Source of the DNA: Ignavibacteriota bacterium
GTDB lineage: Bacteria; Bacteroidota; Kapaibacteriia; Palsa-1295
Direction of reading: 5' to 3'
DNA: 5,100 bases
Assembly: GCA_003151215.1 (NCBI GenBank)
Contig: PLXB01000068.1
Location: forward strand, 1-5,100
Shown here: piece by piece, positions 1 through 5,100 of the stretch
How the letters are laid out: every line of letters begins with the position of its first letter
Position numbering within the stretch: the first letter of the stretch is position 1
The notes under the pieces: model-generated
Seen by the model: only the letters and a program-made list of their open reading frames with translations
The model's database searches: none
What the model was told of the DNA's origin: nothing
Made by a program: the position numbers and the translations under genes

Positions 1-1325
1 ATCCCACAAATGGAGAAGCGGCCGTTCAACGTATCATCCTCATTGGTCTTGGCAAGCCGGAGAATATCTCGATCGAACAGGTTCGCCGTGCCGCAGCGCG
101 TGCTGCAAAAAAAGCGCAATCGTTAAAATCCAAATCTCTGGCGATCTATCTTCCGCATGCCGGAAGACGAAACGGTGAAGAAATAGCTGCCGCAGCAACG
201 GAAGGCATTTTGCTCGGTCTGTATAAATATGATAAATTTTTCAAGAAAGACGAACCTAAAACCGTACTCGAAACGGTAACTTTTTTAACCGACGACGGAA
301 AGATATTCGGTTCAACCGTAGCACAAGTGACCAAAGCTATCGAGCGAGCGGAAGTCGTCGCTTTGGCAACCATATTCGCCCGGGATATGGAGAACGAGCC
401 TTCGAATAATAAATTTCCCGAAACTCTTGCTAAATGGGCAATCGATGCGGGTAAGATAAGCGGTTTCAAGGTCACTGCTTTCGGACCGGCCGAATTAAAG
501 AAAAATAATATGGTCGGTATCCTTGCCGTCAATCAGGGAAGTGTCAAAGAGCCGCGTTTCATTATTATGGAATATAAAGGCGCGAAAAAAGCCGATGCAA
601 AACCCATCGTTCTTGTCGGCAAAGGCATTACATTCGATACAGGTGGAATATCGATCAAGCCTGCTGCAGGAATGGGCGACATGAAAAGCGATATGTCCGG
701 CGCAGCCACAGTTATCGCCACAATGAGAGCCGTTGCTGATCTGAAACTCGCTGTAAACGTCGTGGGGCTTGTTTCAAGTGCAGAGAATATGCCCTCGGGC
801 AGCGCGACGCGTCCGGGCGATGTTATCACGTATTCGAACGGACTTTCGGCGGAAATTGATAATACTGATGCCGAAGGACGTCTCGTTCTTGCCGATGCAC
901 TGATCTGGGCTCAGCGTTATAATCCGAAATCCGTTATCGATCTTGCTACACTGACAGGTGCATGTGTTGTTGCACTCGGTCATGTCACCACCGGCATGAT
1001 GGGGAATGACGAAGCAATGAAGAAGCAGTTAAAGAAAACAGGCGATGAAGTCTATGAGCGAGTCTGCGAACTTCCGATCTATGAAGAATATGAAGATCTC
1101 ATTAAATCCGATGTTGCCGATATTAAAAATGTCGGGGGCCGCTGGGCAGGGGCAATCACGGCGGCACTTTTCCTCAAACGCTTCACGAACTATCCCTGGA
1201 TTCATCTCGATATTGCCGGCACTGCTCGCAGCGAATCGGCTTCCGACTACATTCCCAAGGGCGGAACAGGCGTCGCCGTTCGTTTACTTACGCAAATGCT
1301 GACCGAAGAAGCAGGCAAAAAATAA
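1..1325 (+). CDS. pepA: Leucyl aminopeptidase (cytosol aminopeptidase, peptidase family M17), 5'-truncated by window edge
   Basis: Dinuclear metallopeptidase that removes N-terminal residues, often Leu, from peptides in the cytosol; family members usually work as hexamers. The frame is open from position 3 (bases 1-2 finish an earlier codon) to TAA at 1323-1325, giving 440 visible residues against about 500 in the family, so roughly 50-60 N-terminal residues lie outside the window. Visible residues 1-110 or so belong to the macro-like N-terminal domain; the rest is the catalytic domain. The metal-binding set is complete: Lys in VGKGITFDTGG (codon at 621), Asp of FDTGG, Asp of MKSDMSGAA, and Asp and Glu of the signature NTDAEGRL (858-881). 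The catalytic Lys (SIKP, codon at 657) and Arg (of AEGR) are also present, so the enzyme should be active. A TTG at 210 is internal and not the start. The gene ends just before a strong terminator, so it closes its own transcript. Family assignment is very secure. Confidence 0.97.
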   Translation, partial: PTNGEAAVQRIILIGLGKPENISIEQVRRAAARAAKKAQSLKSKSLAIYLPHAGRRNGEEIAAAATEGILLGLYKYDKFFKKDEPKTVLETVTFLTDDGKIFGSTVAQVTKAIERAEVVALATIFARDMENEPSNNKFPETLAKWAIDAGKISGFKVTAFGPAELKKNNMVGILAVNQGSVKEPRFIIMEYKGAKKADAKPIVLVGKGITFDTGGISIKPAAGMGDMKSDMSGAATVIATMRAVADLKLAVNVVGLVSSAENMPSGSATRPGDVITYSNGLSAEIDNTDAEGRLVLADALIWAQRYNPKSVIDLATLTGACVVALGHVTTGMMGNDEAMKKQLKKTGDEVYERVCELPIYEEYEDLIKSDVADIKNVGGRWAGAITAALFLKRFTNYPWIHLDIAGTARSESASDYIPKGGTGVAVRLLTQMLTEEAGKK

Positions 1326-1354
1326 ATCAGATTACAAAGAACACCATATCAATG

Positions 1355-1385
1355 AAGGTTAGGCATTGCCTAACCTTTCTGTTTT
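1355..1385 (+). terminator. Rho-independent terminator after pepA
   Basis: A perfect inverted repeat, AAGGTTAGGC / GCCTAACCTT (1355-1364 and 1368-1377), is separated by the 3-nt loop ATT. It is followed at once by a T-rich tract, TTTCTGTTTT (1376-1385). It lies 30 bp past the pepA stop codon. The T tract is interrupted by C and G, so some read-through is possible. On the opposite strand the stem is preceded by A-rich sequence but not followed by a good T run, so it is probably one-directional. Confidence 0.85.
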
Positions 1386-1408
1386 CATGTTGTCGTCAAT
1401 TCCGGTAT

Positions 1409-1443
1409 TTTGCAATTGCACGAAATTCAACAGAGTATATTCG
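1409..1443 (+). promoter_or_regulatory. Candidate Bacteroidota-type promoter for the TPR lipoprotein operon
   Basis: The 174-bp gap between pepA and the lipoprotein gene must hold a promoter if the terminator works. The best match I see is TTTG at 1409-1412 and TATATTCG at 1436-1443. The latter fits the Bacteroidota -7 element TAnnTTTG with one mismatch. The 23-bp spacer is at the long end of what is described for that group. Read as a sigma-70 promoter, the same TATATT is a good -10, but the TTGCAA at 1410-1415 sits 20 bp away, which is too far. Transcription would start near 1450, leaving a leader of about 50 nt. Nothing else is recognisable in this gap. Confidence 0.3.
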
Positions 1444-1499
1444 TGTTCTAAACAATTCGTATTCGCACGTTTTATTACTATTATTCCAGTGTATCCCCT

Positions 1500-3047
1500 A
1501 TGAAATATTTTCTCAAATCGTTTTTATTCACGGCGATCTTTGTCATCTCGTTTCAATTACTGGGCTGCGGCGGAGCAGATCTGCAGAGTGCAAAGCTTTA
1601 CCGCTTGCAGCATAATTGGGATAAGGCAAACCTTATGCTCGAACAAACCATCAAAGCAGACCCGACGAACGACGAGGGTTGGGCGCTTTATGTGCAAAAT
1701 TTATATGATCTCAAGCGGTACGAAAAAATTGCTGAGGTTATCGATACTGCCAGGCTTTATGCGATCAAGAATAGGTCAATGGTTGAGACAGTACGACATA
1801 ATACATGGGTTGAGCTTTATAATGGTGGTCTGAATGCATATAATCAAAACCCCGATAGCAAGGAGCAGCAGACTGCTGCAATCGGTTTGCTCGAATCGGC
1901 TATGAAAGTCGCTCCCGATCAGCCTGAGACGTATGAATTGCTTGGCGATGTTTATTTCTCTGCTCAGGATACTGCAAAATATATTGCAACGTATGAAGAT
2001 GCTTTGAAACAAGTACGCTCGACACACGATCAGGGCGTTGCACTGGGACTGAGAATGAGAATGGAACCGTCGGAAGTCGAAAGCGCAGTCGGCGGCTCAC
2101 CTTCGAAGGATACAAATGTCTATCTCGGCGGATCGGATAGTGCGAGAGTTTTTCATTACCTTTCGAACGATGGTTTCTTCTATTTTGAAAAAGCACCAAA
2201 GCCCCCGCATAAATGGCAGCTTACCGGCTGGCGATTTACGAATACGTATGAAATAGGAATGCTACCGATGCGTATATCTACCAATCCGTATCGCCAACTT
2301 GCCAATTATTATTATACCAAAGGAAATAAAGCTCTCGAAGCCAAAGATAAAGCAAAAGCTGAAGAATACTACGATCAGGCTATTCCACTTTATGTTGCCA
2401 TCCAAAGCCTTGATCCCTCAGATGAAAATGCGTCCACGATCATTCCTGAGATTTATCGTAAACTCGATCAACCGGAAAAGGCAAAGGCCCAATATGAGCA
2501 AATGATCGCTACTCATCCATCGAAAAATCTTTATACTGCTTACGGAGCAGTCCTTTTGAAATCAGACGATTACGAAGGAGCTATCTCCTCATTTCAAAAA
2601 GCGCTGGATATTGATCCCGCATACGAGATTGCATTGTATGACATAGGAGCAACATATAAGAATTGGGCTGCTGCAGATCAAAAGAATCAACAGAGTATGC
2701 CGGCTCCAACGAAAAAAGATACTAAAAAGGGCCAGGTTGAGCAGAAAGATCCTAAAGCGGAGGCCATCCGTTCGAAACTTGAAAAATCTACAGAGTATTT
2801 CGAGAAAGTGGTAGCGCTCGATAAAAAAGAATATAATTCATATTCTAACTTGTATGAAAATTATGATCTCCTTGATAAAAAGGATAAAAGCAAGGAAGCA
2901 CTGGCGAATCTTGAATCTCTGAAGAATTCGGATGCCGCAAAAGAGTCGGGCTATTGGGATGCACTTGGGAAAATTTATGTACGCGTCAATCGTACTCAGG
3001 AATCAGCAGATGCATTCAAAAAGGCAGATCAATTGCGCGGAAAATAA
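1500..3047 (+). CDS. TPR-repeat lipoprotein with an embedded non-TPR (BamE/SmpA-like) segment
   Basis: 515 residues. Residues 1-22 form a lipoprotein signal peptide: Lys2 and Lys6, a hydrophobic core, then the lipobox L-L-G-Cys23. The protein is therefore probably exported and lipid-anchored, facing the periplasm or surface. Tetratricopeptide-like helix pairs occupy about residues 27-175, ending in blocks such as LLESAMKVAPDQ, and again about 263-515; the clearest unit is at 342-375 (AISSFQKALDIDPAY). Between them, about 184-246, lies a beta-rich stretch with no TPR pattern that resembles BamE/SmpA-OmlA domains (MEPSEVESAVGGSP, then FFYFE and LTGW). Residues 391-425 are a Lys/Gln/Asp-rich linker interrupting a repeat. 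TPRs scaffold protein contacts, so a structural or assembly role is likely, but I do not recognise a named family. The start is set by the signal peptide; the sequence before it, ending in CCCCT, has no Shine-Dalgarno. DUF3467 follows 21 bp downstream. Confidence 0.9.
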   Translation: MKYFLKSFLFTAIFVISFQLLGCGGADLQSAKLYRLQHNWDKANLMLEQTIKADPTNDEGWALYVQNLYDLKRYEKIAEVIDTARLYAIKNRSMVETVRHNTWVELYNGGLNAYNQNPDSKEQQTAAIGLLESAMKVAPDQPETYELLGDVYFSAQDTAKYIATYEDALKQVRSTHDQGVALGLRMRMEPSEVESAVGGSPSKDTNVYLGGSDSARVFHYLSNDGFFYFEKAPKPPHKWQLTGWRFTNTYEIGMLPMRISTNPYRQLANYYYTKGNKALEAKDKAKAEEYYDQAIPLYVAIQSLDPSDENASTIIPEIYRKLDQPEKAKAQYEQMIATHPSKNLYTAYGAVLLKSDDYEGAISSFQKALDIDPAYEIALYDIGATYKNWAAADQKNQQSMPAPTKKDTKKGQVEQKDPKAEAIRSKLEKSTEYFEKVVALDKKEYNSYSNLYENYDLLDKKDKSKEALANLESLKNSDAAKESGYWDALGKIYVRVNRTQESADAFKKADQLRGK

Positions 3048-3068
3048 ATTTTTAATAAACTCATATAC

Positions 3069-3428
3069 ATGGATACGAACGATCAGCAACAAGGGCAGCA
3101 ATTACAAATAGAGCTTGGCGAAAAAGAAGCAGAAGGAATATATTCAAACCTCGCCATTATCACGCACTCCCCTGCGGAATTTATTATTGATTTTACCCGC
3201 GTGACACCGGGTGTGCCGAAGGCACGGGTGTTATCGCGCATTATCATGACTCCGCAGCACATGAAACTTCTCATTGGCGCCATGAAAGAAAATCTTGACC
3301 GCTATGAAGGACAGTACGCTGAAGTTCGAGTCGAAGGGGCTCACGCAAATCACCCATTCGGTTTCCGGACAGGTCCCGTATTACCAAGCAGCGGATCAGG
3401 CAACGGCGGAGGAGATAAAGTTCATTAA
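3069..3428 (+). CDS. DUF3467 family protein
   Basis: 119 residues, matching the small DUF3467 family of unknown function. Visible family hallmarks are Y25-S-N near the start of the fold, H33-S-P-A-E-F leading into the strand IIDF (39-42), a Pro-Gly turn (48-49), the segment RVLSRIIMTPQHMK (53-66) and the helix ending ENLDRYEG (74-81). Residues 1-12 are Gln-rich and residues 106-116 are a Ser/Gly-rich tail, both probably disordered. No signal peptide or membrane segment is seen, so it should be cytosolic. It follows the TPR lipoprotein by only 21 bp with no promoter between them, so the two are probably co-transcribed. No catalytic motif is evident. The ATG lies in an A/T-rich leader with no Shine-Dalgarno. 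The family call rests on recalled pattern; the molecular role is unknown. Confidence 0.85.
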   Translation: MDTNDQQQGQQLQIELGEKEAEGIYSNLAIITHSPAEFIIDFTRVTPGVPKARVLSRIIMTPQHMKLLIGAMKENLDRYEGQYAEVRVEGAHANHPFGFRTGPVLPSSGSGNGGGDKVH

Positions 3429-3447
3429 AAAGATAAATCGAGATTTA

Positions 3448-3466
3448 AAAGGAGAACTTCTCTTTT
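3448..3466 (+). other. Short weak hairpin between the DUF3467 and EthD genes
   Basis: AAAGGAGA (3448-3455) can pair with TCTCTTTT (3459-3466) around the loop ACT: 8 bp including one G-U pair. T-rich sequence (AATTTTTAATTT) begins 9 nt later, too far for a textbook terminator. The only Shine-Dalgarno-like string in this gap, AAAGGAG, is inside the stem and about 35 nt before the next ATG, so it is unlikely to serve translation. It may be a weak attenuator or chance. Confidence 0.25.
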
Positions 3467-3489
3467 CCACTCTCAATTTTTAATTTATT

Positions 3490-3816
3490 ATGGTAACATT
3501 AACCGCTCTTTATAAGAAACCCGAGGATACATCTGCATTTGATGAACATTATGAGAATGTCCACACTCCGCTTATCCGCAAAGTACCTGGTCTTCGTAAA
3601 ATGGAAATAACTCGTTTTTCAAAGATGCTTACTCCTGCAAATGCTCTTATTTCCGAACAGCCGTATTTGCAATGCACAATGTACTTCGATGACAAGAATG
3701 CTTTCAAAGCGGCGATGGCTTCAGAAGAGAATATAGCTGCCGGAAAAGATCTGATGAGTTTTGCAGGATCCCTTGTTACCATGTGCATCGGTGCTGCTGA
3801 AGATATTTCATTATAA
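3490..3816 (+). CDS. EthD family protein (dimeric alpha/beta-barrel, ferredoxin-like)
   Basis: 108 residues, the usual length for one EthD domain. The opening has the family pattern: a first strand VTLTALYKKP (2-11), then F17-D-E-H20-Y and H25-T-P-L, followed by V-P-G-L (32-35) that leads into strand two. Later come the strand LQCTMYFDD (60-68), the helix with AMASEE (75-80) and DLMSFAG (87-93). EthD proteins form small dimeric alpha+beta barrels; the namesake is linked to ethyl tert-butyl ether breakdown, and other members occur beside catabolic or ring-modifying enzymes. His20 and His25 are conserved polar candidates for the cleft. No signal peptide. The stop is 3 bp before the crotonase ATG, so the pair is almost certainly co-transcribed and probably coupled in function. 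An in-frame TAA at 3481-3483 makes this ATG the only nearby start; no Shine-Dalgarno is at normal spacing. The reaction is unknown. Confidence 0.88.
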   Translation: MVTLTALYKKPEDTSAFDEHYENVHTPLIRKVPGLRKMEITRFSKMLTPANALISEQPYLQCTMYFDDKNAFKAAMASEENIAAGKDLMSFAGSLVTMCIGAAEDISL

Positions 3817-3819
3817 AAC

Positions 3820-4680
3820 ATGGCAAGAACCCGTGCACCTCAAGAACTCAATCCCTATCAGGAGAAACGTTCGTATAATTTTTCTCATATTCTCTATGAA
3901 AAAAATGATTACGTTGCAACTGTAACGATCAACCGTCCGGAAGTTCTCAATTGCCTGAATCTTGTCACGCTTCGTGAGATGATCACAGCATTCGAGGATA
4001 CGGCATGGGATGATGATATTGCCGTTCTGGTCATTACCGGCGCCGGTGAAAAAGCTTTTTGTACCGGAGCCGACCTGCGTGAGCAGGAAGAATTTTTCGT
4101 CGGCAATCCGAATGATTATTATAAATGGATGCGCGTCTTTATCGAGATGCATGAGCGCCTCCGGAATATAGGCAAGCCGACTGTTGCACGACTCAATGGT
4201 ATGGTTGTCGGCGGCGGTAACGAGGTGAATCTCTCATGCGATCTTGCCATTGCTGCCGATCATGTCATTATTAAACAGGTTGGCGCTGCGCGTGGAAGCG
4301 TTGCTGCTGCCGGGGCAACGCAATGGCTGCCTTTGATGGTTGGCGAACGCCGCGCCCGAGAGATACTCTTCCTGTGTGAAGATATTCCTGCGGAAAAAGC
4401 GCTCGAATGGGGGCTAATCAATGAGGTAGTACCAAAGGAAGATCTCGATCGTGCAGTAGCACGACTCTGCGAGAAGCTCTATAACAAGCTTCCCGAGTGT
4501 CTGCGATATACGAAACAGAACCTAAATTTCTGGAAGGACTTCTCGTGGCACATGACTATCGGTCATGCCCGCGACTGGCTCTCAATCCACAACCTATCGC
4601 CGGAAGTAAGCGAGGGTATTAGTGCATTCAATGAAAAAAGGCCGGTGAATTATAAAAAGATACGCAAGCGCGGAACATGA
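3820..4680 (+). CDS. Enoyl-CoA hydratase/isomerase (crotonase) family protein with altered active site
   Basis: 286 residues, a normal crotonase plus about 20 extra N-terminal residues. Core landmarks run in order: strand VATVTINRPEVLN (32-44), the CoA/oxyanion loop KAFCTGAD (78-85), the second oxyanion segment GGGNE (131-135), and CDLAIAAD (140-147). Then come GATQWLP (165-171), GERRARE (175-181) and ALEWGLINEVVP (194-205). The C-terminal part, EGISAFNEKRP (265-275), closes the fold. Compared with rat enoyl-CoA hydratase, Glu135 matches catalytic Glu144, but the Glu164 position falls on Gly155. Simple hydration is therefore doubtful; isomerase, hydrolase or C-C bond chemistry are alternatives. 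Some stretches recall MenB (REILFLC, EKRP near the end), but MenB's GGDQ and GSFD motifs are absent, so I do not call it MenB. Cytosolic. It follows the EthD gene by 3 bp, and its TGA is the first codon of a tandem repeat that can form a hairpin. Confidence 0.92.
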   Translation: MARTRAPQELNPYQEKRSYNFSHILYEKNDYVATVTINRPEVLNCLNLVTLREMITAFEDTAWDDDIAVLVITGAGEKAFCTGADLREQEEFFVGNPNDYYKWMRVFIEMHERLRNIGKPTVARLNGMVVGGGNEVNLSCDLAIAADHVIIKQVGAARGSVAAAGATQWLPLMVGERRAREILFLCEDIPAEKALEWGLINEVVPKEDLDRAVARLCEKLYNKLPECLRYTKQNLNFWKDFSWHMTIGHARDWLSIHNLSPEVSEGISAFNEKRPVNYKKIRKRGT

Positions 4681-4710
4681 ATGATTGTTCATTGCTGAAC
4701 GATCGTTCAT
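4677..4710 (+). terminator. 15-bp hairpin overlapping the crotonase stop codon (possible terminator or 3' stabiliser)
   Basis: Bases 4677-4691 can pair with 4696-4710 around the tetraloop TTGC (4692-4695). The 15-bp stem has no bulge and two mismatches, both G-U wobbles in the + strand RNA. On the opposite strand the same positions would be A-C mismatches, so the structure favours the + transcript. It begins one base before the crotonase TGA. The next T run (CCCCTTTTCC) begins about 20 nt after the stem, so this is not a standard Rho-independent terminator. A Rho-assisted 3' end, an RNA-stabilising 3' structure or an operator are all possible. Confidence 0.5.
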
Positions 4711-4713
4711 TGC
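4678..4713 (+). repeat. 18-bp tandem duplication with internal palindromes
   Basis: Unit one TGAATGATTGTTCATTGC (4678-4695) is followed directly by unit two TGAACGATCGTTCATTGC (4696-4713). They differ at two positions, both T in unit one and C in unit two. The first 14 bp of unit two, TGAACGATCGTTCA (4696-4709), are a perfect palindrome; unit one is the same palindrome broken at two positions. Because each unit is nearly self-complementary, doubling it creates the longer hairpin automatically. The first unit starts with the stop codon of the crotonase gene. Confidence 0.85.
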
Positions 4714-4768
4714 CGTGAAACTCCCCTGCCCCTTTTCCGTTTGTACTATTGCCTTTTAAGTACCATTT

Positions 4769-5100
4769 ATGGATAACTACGCAAATCCAGTTTTTTCGTT
4801 TACGCCCGAGGCGCTGCAACTTGTCGGTGTGGCGCGCCTTGCATACGTTCGGAAGGTCTATTCCTATTTCTTCATTGCAGTCCTCAGTGCAGTTGCAGGG
4901 ACGCTGATCGCTATGCAGAGCGGCCTGGCATTCTCGTTCGCCCACACGCCGATCGTTGGGATGATCGCATTCTTCGGCTCAATCTGGTTTGCTTCCCGAA
5001 GTGCAAATAATCCTACCCGCGCTGTACCCACACTCAGTGTTGCTACTTTTATCAGCGGCTTGTTCGTCGCACCAATGCTCTATGCTATCGCCCATGGATA
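4769..5100 (+). CDS. Bax inhibitor-1 / YccA family membrane protein, 3'-truncated by window edge
   Basis: The first 110 codons are visible, open to the right edge; the family is usually about 220-240 residues. After a soluble N-terminus, RKVYSYFFIAVLSAVAG (28-44) matches the usual opening of the BI-1 fold, in which a 'kvY' motif leads into the first helix. Membrane segments are seen at about 31-49, 60-76 (PIVGMIAFFGSIWFA) and 88-107 (TLSVATFISGLFVAPMLYAI). BI-1 family members are six- or seven-helix inner-membrane proteins; some act as calcium leak channels, and YccA modulates the FtsH protease. The conserved C-terminal acidic residues are outside the window, so activity cannot be judged. The ATG is the only start: an in-frame TAA lies at 4757-4759. 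No Shine-Dalgarno precedes it. It is separated from the crotonase by 88 bp containing the hairpin repeat, so it is probably its own transcription unit; no convincing promoter is seen in the remaining 55 bp. Confidence 0.88.
   Translation, partial: MDNYANPVFSFTPEALQLVGVARLAYVRKVYSYFFIAVLSAVAGTLIAMQSGLAFSFAHTPIVGMIAFFGSIWFASRSANNPTRAVPTLSVATFISGLFVAPMLYAIAHG

Noticed and set aside
146..983. Several - strand open frames opposite pepA
   Set aside because: pepA is unambiguous on the + strand with a full active site; these are antisense shadows created by its codon usage.
1436..1470. Three ATTCG copies before the lipoprotein gene
   Set aside because: The unit is only 5 bp, irregularly spaced and in A/T-rich sequence, so chance explains it.
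1352..1615. 87-codon + strand frame in the gap after pepA
   Set aside because: It starts in the pepA terminator and runs out of frame into the lipoprotein signal peptide; the translation has no family resemblance.
3295..3483. 62-codon + strand frame overlapping the end of the DUF3467 gene
   Set aside because: It lies inside a well-supported DUF3467 frame, lacks a recognisable domain, and the Gly/Ser tail of DUF3467 is a natural ending, so I see no need for a frameshift or an overlapping gene.
4714..4768. Possible promoter for the Bax inhibitor-1 gene (TACTATTG at 4744-4751)
   Set aside because: It matches the Bacteroidota -7 element with one mismatch, but no TTG or TTTG lies at the expected distance upstream, and it sits only about 18 bp before the start codon.
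4628..4945. 105-codon - strand frame across the crotonase end, the hairpin gap and the Bax inhibitor-1 start
   Set aside because: It is antisense to two clear genes, has no recognisable domain and a composition (many Cys, Arg, Asn) typical of a shadow frame.

Overview
The window looks like an ordinary chromosomal segment of a free-living bacterium of moderate GC content. All six genes lie on the + strand. None of the five visible start codons has a Shine-Dalgarno sequence at normal spacing; the leaders are A/T-rich instead. That habit is typical of the Bacteroidota/Chlorobiota side of the tree (Bacteroidetes, Ignavibacteria, Kapabacteria-like lineages), and a DUF3467 gene next to a TPR lipoprotein fits it. 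The placement is inferred from style and gene content, not from a marker gene.

Layout: (1) Positions 1-1325 hold the 3' nine-tenths or so of a leucyl aminopeptidase gene (PepA, peptidase family M17) that enters from the left edge with its active site intact. A clear hairpin terminator follows at 1355-1385. (2) A 174-bp gap (1326-1499) carries that terminator and a weak candidate promoter of Bacteroidota type. (3) A possible transcription unit follows: a TPR-repeat lipoprotein (1500-3047), a DUF3467 protein (3069-3428), an EthD-family small protein (3490-3816) and a crotonase-fold enoyl-CoA hydratase/isomerase (3820-4680). The gaps between them are 21, 61 and 3 bp. (4) An 18-bp self-complementary tandem repeat sits exactly on the crotonase stop codon (4678-4713) and can fold into a 15-bp RNA hairpin. 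(5) A Bax inhibitor-1 family membrane protein starts at 4769 and runs off the right edge.

PepA is cytosolic peptide turnover. The TPR protein is probably an exported, membrane-anchored scaffold. The EthD/crotonase pair, only 3 bp apart, is the most likely metabolic module: an acyl-CoA-modifying enzyme with a small dimeric alpha/beta-barrel partner, substrate unknown. The crotonase keeps only one of the two catalytic glutamates of classical enoyl-CoA hydratases, so simple hydration is doubtful.

I found no mobile element, CRISPR array, RNA gene or defence system, and no clear sign of a wholly new system. The points most worth a second look are the hairpin on the crotonase stop codon, the unusual crotonase active site beside EthD, and a possible BamE/SmpA-like segment inserted into the TPR lipoprotein.
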